Shown piece by piece: positions 44,182 through 51,723 of a stretch of 64,000 nt of DNA. The number at the start of each line of letters is the position of its first letter. Position 1 is the first letter of the stretch. The notes below the pieces were generated by a model. The model had not been told where the DNA came from. It did not search any database and worked only from the letters and a program-made list of their open reading frames with translations. This DNA is from Gemmatimonadota bacterium (lineage in GTDB: Bacteria; Gemmatimonadota; Gemmatimonadetes; Longimicrobiales; Gaopeijiaceae). The DNA is taken from positions 1-64,000 of the forward strand of contig JAURER010000008.1 of the NCBI GenBank assembly GCA_030827315.1, read 5' to 3'. Position numbers and translations under genes: made by a program.

Positions 44182-45315
44182 TCAGACCCAGCCCTTCTTT
44201 CGGAAGTCCTTGATCGTCGACGCCCACCGGTCCATCTCGTCGGGCAGGCCGAACGAGAGCCGGTTGTGATCAAGCATCGGCGGGAAGTCCCGTCCGACCA
44301 GGAGGCCGGCATCGGCCATGCGGTTGCGGTAGGTGCGCAGATCCCCGTTGATCCGGTGCATGAGGAAGTTGGCGTTCGTCGGAACGTGGTCGAGCCCCAG
44401 CTCGTCGAGCGTCTGGATGACGATCGACTTCGCTTCCTCGTTCACCTTGATCGACCGCTCCACGATTCCTTCGTCGCGCAGCGAAGCCACGGCGGCGGCA
44501 CCCGCGAGTACGTTCGGGCTGTTCTGGATCACGTGCTCGTTGAGCCGCACGGCCGTCGTGGGGTGCGTGACCGCGTACCCGAGGCGGAGTCCCGCCATCG
44601 CGAAGATCTTGGAAAAGGTGCGGATCACGACGACGTTCGGCTTCTGCTCGATCCACTTGAGCGCGTGCCAGTAACGGTCGTCGGTGACGTACTCCAGGTA
44701 CGCCTCGTCCATCAGGAAGACGGTCGTCTCCGGCGCCTCGGCGATCCAGGCGTCGATGTCGGCGGAGTTGGTGATGGTGCCCGTCGGATTGTTCGGGTTG
44801 CAGAAGTAGACGACCGAGGGCCGCTTCTTCGACAGCTCACGCATGCGGCCGACGTCGTGCTGCAGGTCCGCGGTGAGCGGGACCGTGTGCACCTCGAAGG
44901 GCATCGTGTCCTGGTAGTCCATGACGTCCTCGAACGTCGGCTCCGCCATGATGAGCGGCGTGTTCGGACCCTGGAACGCCTGCGTGCACACCTGGAGGAT
45001 CTCCGTGGAGCCGAAGCCCAGCGTCAGATTCTCCGTCTTGACGCCGAGGAAGCGCGCGAGCTCGTCGAGGACCTCCTGACGCCGGCCGCCGTAGCGGTTC
45101 GAGTCCACGATCGCGTCGATGATCGCCTGCCGCGCGGCGGGAGATACCCCGAGCGGGTTCTCGTTGGAGCTCAGCCGGATATCGCCATTCGCCAGCGTCT
45201 TGCCACGGGCGAAGCCCGGCGCGCGGTCGAGAAACGTGCCGATGGCCCCCGAAGCTCCGGTGAAGCCGGCCAAGCCGGCGGCCATTCCCGACGTGACGAA
45301 ACCTCGACGATCCAT
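44182..45315 (-). CDS. Tat-exported HisC-like PLP aminotransferase
   Basis: Fold-type I aminotransferase most like histidinol-phosphate aminotransferase, 377 aa. The ATG at 45315 has GGAGG 6 bases upstream. It begins MDRRGFVTSGMAAGLAGFTGASG, a Tat-style signal or anchor, instead of a cytoplasmic start. Family motifs are complete: RLSSNENPLGVSPAA, the PLP-phosphate GSTEILQVC, VVYFCNPNNPTGT, VFLMDEAYLEYV and the PLP-lysine RTFSKIFAMAGLRLGY; the C-terminal arginine is in NRLSFGLPDEM. Export of a PLP enzyme is unusual. The enzyme may act on amino acids or peptidoglycan precursors in the periplasm. It is not in a his operon. Confidence 0.85.
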   Translation of the reverse strand: MDRRGFVTSGMAAGLAGFTGASGAIGTFLDRAPGFARGKTLANGDIRLSSNENPLGVSPAARQAIIDAIVDSNRYGGRRQEVLDELARFLGVKTENLTLGFGSTEILQVCTQAFQGPNTPLIMAEPTFEDVMDYQDTMPFEVHTVPLTADLQHDVGRMRELSKKRPSVVYFCNPNNPTGTITNSADIDAWIAEAPETTVFLMDEAYLEYVTDDRYWHALKWIEQKPNVVVIRTFSKIFAMAGLRLGYAVTHPTTAVRLNEHVIQNSPNVLAGAAAVASLRDEGIVERSIKVNEEAKSIVIQTLDELGLDHVPTNANFLMHRINGDLRTYRNRMADAGLLVGRDFPPMLDHNRLSFGLPDEMDRWASTIKDFRKKGWV

Positions 45316-45410
45316 GTTGCCTCCAGCGTGAGTGACGGGCATCCGATCAATGTGGGGGGGCGCGCACGGGTCGGAAAGGGCGCACGGCCGGCGACGCGAC
45401 GCGCGTGGCG

Positions 45411-46451
45411 CTACACGTTGAAGCGGATGTGCATGATGTCGCCGTCCTGGACCACGTACGTCTTCCCCTCCACCTGGAACTTGCCCGCTTCCTTGACCGC
45501 GTGCTCGGAGCCGTGCTCCACGAACACGTCGTACGGGATCACCTCGGCACGGATGAAGCCCCGCTCGAGGTCGGAGTGGATCTTGCCGGCCGCCCGCTGG
45601 GCGAGGGTGCCCCGGCGGATCGTCCAGGCGCGGACCTCGTCGGGCCCGACGGTGAAGAACGAGATCAGGTCGAGTAGCCCGTACGCCGTGCGGATGAAAC
45701 GTGCGAGCGCGGACTCCTCGAGGCCGAGGTCCGAGAGGAACGCCGCCTGGTCGTCGGGTTCCATGGCCGAAATGTCGGCTTCCAGGCTGGCGCACAGCGT
45801 CAGTCCTGCGGCCCCCATCTCCCCGATGCGGCGGTGGAGCTCTTCGGGCATGGGCTGAGCCGCTCGCTCCTCCGCTCGATTCACGGCCACCAGGAGGGGG
45901 CGGTCGGAAAGGATTCCGAAACCCTTGAAGAGCGCGCGGTCCATTTCGCCTTCGGGCACCAGTCGAAGCGGCATCTCCGACTCCAGCGCCCTGAGCGCCC
46001 GCTCGAACGTCGCGATCTCCCGCGGGTCGGCCCGCTCCTTTCGCGCGCGCTCGAGGCGCTTCTCGACGATCTCGAGGTCGGCGAAGACGCACTCGGCGTG
46101 GAACGCCTCCAGGTCGGTCAGCGGGTCCGGATCACCCTCGATGGCGGGGTTGTCGAAGTCCCGGAGGACGAGGCACAGGGCCTCCTGGTCACGGATCTGC
46201 TGGAGTCCCCGGGGGGAAAGGCCCTTCTTGTCTGACCCGTGTTCGCCCGGGACGTCACAGAACGACATCTCGGCGTACGTGGTCTTTTTCGGCGAGAAGA
46301 TCTTCGCCAGCCGATCGATTCGGTCGTCGGGGACGCGTACCGTTCCGAGCCGGACCTCGCCGCCGTAGCCCACGGGGACGTCGAGCCCGGTCATGGTGTT
46401 GAATACCGTCGTCTTGCCGGAGCCGGCGAAGCCGACGAGTCCGATCTTCAT
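45411..46451 (-). CDS. ychF: YchF/OLA1-type P-loop ATPase with TGS domain
   Basis: Obg-family P-loop protein, 346 aa, resembling YchF. The Walker A is GFAGSGKTT, rather than YchF's usual GxPNVGKST, and switch region DVPGEHGSD replaces DxAGLxxGA. The base-specificity motif reads NRAE (NxxE), as in YchF/OLA1, which prefer ATP to GTP. A coiled-coil insertion (ADLEIVEKRLERARKERAD) and the C-terminal TGS-type end (FFTVGPDEVRAWTIRRGTLAQRAAGKIHSDLERGFIRAEVIPYDV) are typical. It probably binds ribosomes. The divergence in Walker A and switch 2 suggests a paralogous branch, not necessarily the housekeeping YchF. Transcription from the symporter gene is blocked upstream by a strong terminator. Confidence 0.82.
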   Translation of the reverse strand: MKIGLVGFAGSGKTTVFNTMTGLDVPVGYGGEVRLGTVRVPDDRIDRLAKIFSPKKTTYAEMSFCDVPGEHGSDKKGLSPRGLQQIRDQEALCLVLRDFDNPAIEGDPDPLTDLEAFHAECVFADLEIVEKRLERARKERADPREIATFERALRALESEMPLRLVPEGEMDRALFKGFGILSDRPLLVAVNRAEERAAQPMPEELHRRIGEMGAAGLTLCASLEADISAMEPDDQAAFLSDLGLEESALARFIRTAYGLLDLISFFTVGPDEVRAWTIRRGTLAQRAAGKIHSDLERGFIRAEVIPYDVFVEHGSEHAVKEAGKFQVEGKTYVVQDGDIMHIRFNV

Positions 46452-46521
46452 GATTCGCTGCGGGATCAGGGAGGCGCCGCCGTCTTCGACCGCGCGTGGA
46501 AAGCCGCGGCAATTCTAACGA

Positions 46522-46558
46522 AAAGGCCCCGGCGGACGCAGTGTCCGCCGGGGCCTTT
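46522..46558 (-). terminator. Intrinsic terminator of the symporter gene
   Basis: A perfect 16-bp stem (AAAGGCCCCGGCGGAC / GTCCGCCGGGGCCTTT) with a 5-base loop. On the minus strand it ends in a TTTT run, 18 bases past the symporter stop. It separates that gene from ychF and looks functional in both directions. Confidence 0.85.
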
Positions 46559-46575
46559 CCACGAGCACCCGCCCG

Positions 46576-47874
46576 TCAGGCCGTTTCGGGCCGGGAGCGT
46601 ATCGGCACGGCCGCCGGGAGCCCCTCCCACTCACGGTCGATGCGGTCGACGTACACGCTCGCCGAAATGTCGCCGCACACGTTGAGCGTCGTGCGGGCCA
46701 TGTCGAGAATCCGGTCGACGCCGAGCACGATCGCGATCCCTTCGGGCGGCACGCCCACGGTGGCCATGACGAGCATCATGAGCGGAAGCGACCCGCCCGG
46801 CACCCCGGCGGCGCCGATGGCCGTCAGGACTGCGAGGATCACGACGACGACCTGCTGCCCGAAGCCCAGCTCGACCCCGAAGACCTGGGCCAGGAACAGC
46901 ACCGTCACGCCCTCGAAGAGCGACGTCCCGTTCATGTTCATCGTCGCACCCAGCGGCAGGACGAACCCGGCGATCTTCGGCTGAACGTCGAGTTCGGACT
47001 CGGCCGTTGCGATGGACGTGGGAAGCGTCGCCATGCTGGAACTCGTCGAGAACGCCGTGATGATCGGCGGATTCACCGACTTCCAGAATGTCATCGGGTT
47101 CAGGCGGCCGAAGATCTTCACCAGTGCGGAGATGCCGACCGAGGCGTGCAGGAACAGGCCCACGAGCACCACGACCACGTACATGCTCAGCTGCTGCAGA
47201 ATGCCCCACCCGAACTGCGACGTGATCACGAAGATGAGGCCGAACACGCCATAGGGCGCCAGGCTCATCGCCATGTTGATGATGGCGATGACCGCCTCGC
47301 CGATACCGTCGAGCACGTTGATGACCGGCTGCGCCTTCTCCCGGGGGATCATGGTGAGTGCCGCGCCGAAGATCAGCGAGAAGAAGATCAGCGCGAGCAT
47401 GTCCATGTCGGCCGCGGCGGCGACCGGGTTGCGCGGCACGATGTTGACGAAGGTACTGATGCCGAAGTTCTGCGCGCCGGCCGCGGCGAGCCCGGCCTGC
47501 TGGTCCGAGAACCGCTCCATCAGTTCGTCGACCACGTCGGCGGGAAGTCCCGCTCCCGGCCTGATCGTGTTGACCAGCGTGAGGCCGATCGTGGCCGCGA
47601 TCAGCGTGGAGAGCAGGAAGTAGCCGAAGGTGCGCCCTCCCAGCCGGCCCAGTGTCTTCATGTCTCCGATACCGGCGACGCCGAGGACGATGGACGTGAA
47701 CACGATCGGAACCACGGTCATGAAGAGCAGCCGCAGGAAGACCTGCCCGACCGGATAGGCCACGTTGTCGGAGACCCAGATGAGCCACTGGTCATCGCCG
47801 AAGAACCGGTTGCAGAAGCCGCCGATCAGGGCGCCGAGAAACAGGCCGAGCGCAATCTTGGTATGGAGCTTCAC
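46576..47874 (-). CDS. Dicarboxylate/amino acid:cation symporter (DAACS)
   Basis: GltP/DctA-family symporter, 432 aa, starting at a GTG with GAGGAG 6 bases upstream. Recognisable elements are the first TM LHTKIALGLFLGALIG, FLRLLFMTVVPIVFTSIVLGVAGIGD, the hairpin-1 serine-rich loop FSTSSSMATLPTS, TM7 GATMNMNGTSLFEGV (Na+/substrate-binding NMDGT-like) and hairpin 2 AAGVPGGSLPLMMLVMATVGVPPEG, then TM8 GVDRILDMARTTLNVCGD. It imports dicarboxylates (glutamate, aspartate, succinate) with Na+ or H+. The conserved Arg of ArgTLNVxGD in TM8, which favours acidic amino acids, is present as RTTLNVCGD. It is single and terminated by the adjacent hairpin. Confidence 0.9.
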   Translation of the reverse strand: MKLHTKIALGLFLGALIGGFCNRFFGDDQWLIWVSDNVAYPVGQVFLRLLFMTVVPIVFTSIVLGVAGIGDMKTLGRLGGRTFGYFLLSTLIAATIGLTLVNTIRPGAGLPADVVDELMERFSDQQAGLAAAGAQNFGISTFVNIVPRNPVAAAADMDMLALIFFSLIFGAALTMIPREKAQPVINVLDGIGEAVIAIINMAMSLAPYGVFGLIFVITSQFGWGILQQLSMYVVVVLVGLFLHASVGISALVKIFGRLNPMTFWKSVNPPIITAFSTSSSMATLPTSIATAESELDVQPKIAGFVLPLGATMNMNGTSLFEGVTVLFLAQVFGVELGFGQQVVVVILAVLTAIGAAGVPGGSLPLMMLVMATVGVPPEGIAIVLGVDRILDMARTTLNVCGDISASVYVDRIDREWEGLPAAVPIRSRPETA

Positions 47875-47956
47875 ACGAACTCCTCTGGAAAATTCGGTGG
47901 ACGGGGAAAGCTAGGCGACTCGTCGACGGGACGCCAAGGAATCCGCCGGGCGCCGT

Positions 47957-50068
47957 TTATGGCTGTCGCGGTACGATCTCCGCTCGTTCGATCACCGCGC
48001 CCTCCAGTACCTGGTCCACGACGTCCAGTCCCGACACCACCGTGCCGATGATCGTGTACGCCCCGTCGAGACGCGGATTGTCCAGGATGTTCACGAAGAT
48101 CTGCCCGTCGCCCGTGTCGTGCCCGCGCGTCGAGATGCCCACGGTGCCACGCGCGTGCGAAATGCGCCCCACCTCGTCTCGCGTGAATGGCCCGTCTCCC
48201 TGGTACTCGTTGGCGCCGGGGCTGCCTCCCTGGATGACGAAGTTCGGGGACCACCGATGGAAGGTGAGCCCGTCGAACCACCCGTCACGCACCTGGCGGA
48301 AGAACCGCCATGTATTGGTGGTCGCCGTCCAGGGGTGCAACTCGATGACGATCTCCCCACCACCCTGCATGCGCAGCACCACCGAGGCACCGTCCATCGC
48401 GTGCATGTCCTCGATGCCCGGCAGCGGCATGGGCTCGGGGGGCTGCGGGTCGGCGGCGAACGATCGGCCGGTCCACCGCCTGAGGATCGCGGCGACGTCC
48501 TCGGCCACGCGGGGGTCGTAGTCCCCGAGGAACGGCGTCAGACGGTCGGCGAGATCGGCACCTCCCAGTTCCGAGATCCGCTCGAGCAGGGCGCGACGCG
48601 AATCGCGCCACGTCTCCCTCCGTGCCGCGGAGACACGCTCGAAGGTGTCGACGAGTGCGCCGACGGCCTCGCCGCGCGGGGTGCCTTCGAGGTGCCTCGC
48701 CACGGTCATGAGCAGCTGCGGATCGTCCTGGTCCAGCTGCCGGAGGAGGAGGTCGTCGACCCGGCGTCCCTCCAGGGCTACGAGCGCCTCGACCGCCGCC
48801 GTGCGCACGTTGGCCACGTCGTCGTCGGCGAGGGAGCGCAGGACGTCCGATCGACCGACGACGCCGGCGGCTCGGGCGGCGTAGGTACGGACGAACGGGT
48901 TGGCGTGCTGCGCGAAGCGCGGCAGGAGGGACGCGGCATCGGCGGGTGCGACGCGGGCAAGAGAGACGAACGCGTGAGCGGCGGGCTGCCACACCGTGAC
49001 GTCGTCGTCCAGGGAGGCGACGACGTCGAGGAGGAGGAGGCGCTGGCCGTCGAGGTCCGGGCACGGCTCCGCCAGCGCGTCGAGCGCCAGGACCCGGATC
49101 GGTACCGGGATCGCGTACGGCGCGTCCGGACGCGGCGACTCTCCACCGGCGAAGAGATAACGGCAGTTGCGGTCGTCGCGCGGTTCGGTGGCCAGAATGC
49201 GGAAGGACTCGATCACCCCGTACAGCGACTCGTTGCCCACCGCGCGACGCATGACTTCCGGCTTCACGATCGATGAGAGCGGGCCGTAGAAGCGCATGGC
49301 GACCGCAGCCAGCTCGGTGTCTTCCGCCATCAGCGCGCGCTCGAGCTCGCGGCGGTCGAGCCAGCCGGCCTGGCCGAGTACGGAGATCACGAGGGCCCGG
49401 ATCCGGACGTTGCGCCGATCGAAGATGTCCTCTCCGTAGTACCCAGTCAGCGCCAGGAGTCTGTCGCGGATCGCCGGGTCGGGCTCGAACGTCCCGGGCG
49501 CCGTCCGGATCACCGATTCGAGCCCCAGCATGACGCCCGTCATCGTGGCGAGGTCGGTATTGCGCTCGCCGTCCAGGCTGGCGTCGAGGAGGGCGCGAAC
49601 GACCCGGGTCCGCTCCGCGTCGCTCAGGCGGAGGAGCCCCAGCGACCGCGCGGCGGCGCTCCGGACGTCCGGGTCGCCGTCGCGCTGCAGGACGTCGACG
49701 AGCGGTTCGAGCGCGGCTTGTCCGGGGCTGGTCCAGTGCGCCTGGGCGAGTGCGTGCGCTGCCGCCGCCCGGACGGACGGCGCGGGATCGGCCAGCCCCG
49801 GCACGATCGCGCCTGCCAGCTCGGGATTCTCCAGTCGGCCGAGCGCCCGGACCGCGGCGCCCCGCAGGAGCACCTGCTCCGCGCGTGTGGACTGGAGGAG
49901 CAGCTCCAGCTCGGGTCCGTCGGCGGGGCGGGCGTCCTCCGCGGCGACGATGCGGAGGTAGGCGGCCGTGAGACGTTTCCGCGGCGACGCGTCGGGAACA
50001 CAGCCCGCCAGCAGCAGGGTCAGAACCGTGCAGGCCGGGAGGATGCGGTGCAGGGCAGGTCGTTTCAT
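47957..50068 (-). CDS. HEAT-repeat/cyclophilin fusion lipoprotein
   Basis: A lipoprotein of about 703 aa; the ATG at 50068 begins a signal ending LTLLLAGCVPD (lipobox, Cys23). Residues about 45-540 are HEAT-like repeats (GAAVRALGRLENPELAGAIVPGL, SAAARSLGLLRL, RTAAVEALVALEGRRVDDLLLRQL). The last 160 residues are a cyclophilin-type peptidyl-prolyl isomerase: GGEIVIELHPWTATTNTWRFFRQV, TFHRWSPNFVIQGGSPGANE with the catalytic Arg, GTVGISTRGHDTGDGQIFVNI and GTVVSGLDVVDQV. It probably folds or scaffolds proteins in the periplasm or on the outer membrane. Such fusions are known in several environmental phyla. No ribosome-binding site is obvious before the ATG. Confidence 0.85.
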   Translation of the reverse strand: MKRPALHRILPACTVLTLLLAGCVPDASPRKRLTAAYLRIVAAEDARPADGPELELLLQSTRAEQVLLRGAAVRALGRLENPELAGAIVPGLADPAPSVRAAAAHALAQAHWTSPGQAALEPLVDVLQRDGDPDVRSAAARSLGLLRLSDAERTRVVRALLDASLDGERNTDLATMTGVMLGLESVIRTAPGTFEPDPAIRDRLLALTGYYGEDIFDRRNVRIRALVISVLGQAGWLDRRELERALMAEDTELAAVAMRFYGPLSSIVKPEVMRRAVGNESLYGVIESFRILATEPRDDRNCRYLFAGGESPRPDAPYAIPVPIRVLALDALAEPCPDLDGQRLLLLDVVASLDDDVTVWQPAAHAFVSLARVAPADAASLLPRFAQHANPFVRTYAARAAGVVGRSDVLRSLADDDVANVRTAAVEALVALEGRRVDDLLLRQLDQDDPQLLMTVARHLEGTPRGEAVGALVDTFERVSAARRETWRDSRRALLERISELGGADLADRLTPFLGDYDPRVAEDVAAILRRWTGRSFAADPQPPEPMPLPGIEDMHAMDGASVVLRMQGGGEIVIELHPWTATTNTWRFFRQVRDGWFDGLTFHRWSPNFVIQGGSPGANEYQGDGPFTRDEVGRISHARGTVGISTRGHDTGDGQIFVNILDNPRLDGAYTIIGTVVSGLDVVDQVLEGAVIERAEIVPRQP

Positions 50069-50178
50069 GTGAGGAACGTTAGGTCGGCGACGGCCAGGTC
50101 GGAACCACCCGGGCCGCGAAGGACTGCTCAAGGCCACTCGGCATGGCCCGGCGTCGGAGTCGGGTGAGCAGACTCCGT

Positions 50179-51042
50179 TCAGGGTCGGACCGGAGGCCGC
50201 ACGCCCGCACCCGGCGCGGCATCGAGGATCCGCGAGACATGCGCGTCTGCGGGCCCGACCAGCGCGTCGTGCAGCCGGCGGAACGTATCGGCGGCGAGGT
50301 CGCCGGACCACGGGGTCGGCAGGAGCTCACGGGGCAGGCCGGGGTCGAGCAGGGGAAAGCCGCGGTACTCATGGATGAGGTCGAATCGGCGCGTGAACGA
50401 CTCCTCCGGTGTGAGTGGCTGGTGCATGGCCTGCTGGAGGACGGGGGTCCATCGCACGGTGAAGTCCCGGTATCCTTGGGCCAGGGCGCCGAGGTCCCAG
50501 CAGCGGGCCACCAGGCCCGCGAGCGGCTCGCCGCCGACGCGTCGGGCCGAGAAGCCGACGTAGCGGTCCTCGAGGCCGAGGCTCCTGGCCACCTCCTCGA
50601 CCTCCGCGAGCACATCGTGCGGCGAGATCCAGAGCCCGTTGCCGATCGAGCCGAAACCCAGCCACGCCAGCCGGTCACGAAGCCGGTCGCGGAGCCGGCG
50701 GTCGTCCTCCGGAATCGAATACGCGAGCAGGAGCCACCGGCCGTCCCATGCCCCGGGGGTGGGCGGACGGAAGATCCGGGCCTGTCCCTCCTCGAGCAGG
50801 CGGCGTCCGCGGGGCGTGAGGGAGTAGAACGAGTGGCGGCCGCTTCGCGTCGCGGTCAGCCATCCCTTCTTCGCCATCCGTGAAAGCACCGTCCGCACGC
50901 CGCCGTCCGTGAGGCCGAACGGGGCGAGGAGGGCGATGAGGCTTCCCACCCAGACGGACTCCGTCCGTCCGAGCAGGTATTCACCGAAGAGGGTGAACAC
51001 GAGATCCTTGGGGCGGCGCGCGTCCAGGCGCGTTCCCGTCAC
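50179..51042 (-). CDS. PaaX-family transcriptional regulator
   Basis: A 287-aa GTG-start regulator of the PaaX family, the repressor type that senses CoA thioesters such as phenylacetyl-CoA. The N-terminal winged HTH is seen in FTLFGEYLLGRTESVWVGSLIALLAPFGLTDGGVRTVLSRMAKKGWL (about 16-62), with a PaaX-type middle domain WDGRWLLLAYSIPEDDRRLRDRLRDRLAWLGFGSIGNGLWISPHD and C-terminal DLGALAQGYRDFTVRW. It is the last gene of an operon with the ADC-like protein and an alpha-oxoamine synthase (15 and -10 base gaps). It may regulate that operon, but no paa catabolic genes are in the window. The inducer is unknown. Confidence 0.85.
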   Translation of the reverse strand: MTGTRLDARRPKDLVFTLFGEYLLGRTESVWVGSLIALLAPFGLTDGGVRTVLSRMAKKGWLTATRSGRHSFYSLTPRGRRLLEEGQARIFRPPTPGAWDGRWLLLAYSIPEDDRRLRDRLRDRLAWLGFGSIGNGLWISPHDVLAEVEEVARSLGLEDRYVGFSARRVGGEPLAGLVARCWDLGALAQGYRDFTVRWTPVLQQAMHQPLTPEESFTRRFDLIHEYRGFPLLDPGLPRELLPTPWSGDLAADTFRRLHDALVGPADAHVSRILDAAPGAGVRPPVRP

Positions 51043-51057
51043 GACGAACCCGCCGAC

Positions 51058-51723
51058 CTAGATGGTCTCGAGCTGGTGGAAGACCTCGGTCCCGTTCTTG
51101 AACCAGTGCTCGCGGAACGGGTGGGGGGAGACCTCGTGGCGCAGGAGCGCCTCGGTGAACGGGTGCGGGAACAGGGTCATCCGGCCACCCTCGTTCTCGT
51201 GCACGGTGTAATCACCGCTGATCTGGAGCGTCGTTCGAAGTCGCTCCTCCCCGTTCATCATGAAGCCCTGGAGGAGGTGCGTCGTGGTCTCCCATGCGCC
51301 CGGGGTCACGCTCAGGTCGAGCATGGGCTCCTTGCCCCCGAAGACCCTGATGCGCAGCCGGTCGTCCCTCTCGATGAACTGTGCGTCGATGGTGTCGTCG
51401 AGGTAGGGGAAGTGGAAGCGCTCCGACTTGATACGGCGGGCTTCCGCCGAACTCGTGGCCGCCAGGAAGGGGTAGAAACCCGCCTTCGCGTGCTGGCCCC
51501 ACTGGGCGACCATCGGCGGGACGATCACGGAAAACATGAGTTCCGTATACGGCCCGACGACACTGTCGTCGAACAGGAACACCGTGACCGAAAGCACGCT
51601 GCGCTGGTGGGTCACCTCGATGGGCTCCAGATGCGACGGGAGCAGCGCCCGGGCATCGGTGGTCGCCATCTCGAAGAAGGCGCTGACCCCCGTGTGGAAG
51701 CGATAGCTGCCGATCACGGGCAT
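51058..51723 (-). CDS. Acetoacetate-decarboxylase-like protein
   Basis: A 221-aa cytoplasmic protein, weakly resembling the acetoacetate decarboxylase (ADC) fold. A beta-rich N-terminal part has ALLPSHLEPIEV, SVVGPYTELMFSVIVPPMV (ADC-like E-L segment), and FYPFLAATSSAEARRIKSERFHFPY with a lysine and arginine in the position where the ADC active lysine would fall. This match is visual only. Its ATG overlaps the end of the oxoamine synthase gene by 10 bases, and the PaaX-family gene follows 15 bases later, so the three form one tight operon. The role is not known. ADC-like enzymes decarboxylate or bind beta-keto acids, which fits a partner of an oxoamine synthase. Confidence 0.55.
   Translation of the reverse strand: MPVIGSYRFHTGVSAFFEMATTDARALLPSHLEPIEVTHQRSVLSVTVFLFDDSVVGPYTELMFSVIVPPMVAQWGQHAKAGFYPFLAATSSAEARRIKSERFHFPYLDDTIDAQFIERDDRLRIRVFGGKEPMLDLSVTPGAWETTTHLLQGFMMNGEERLRTTLQISGDYTVHENEGGRMTLFPHPFTEALLRHEVSPHPFREHWFKNGTEVFHQLETI

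Noticed and set aside
43339-45858. 839-aa plus ORF
   Set aside because: It covers the MFS, aminotransferase and YchF genes in antisense and has no domain.
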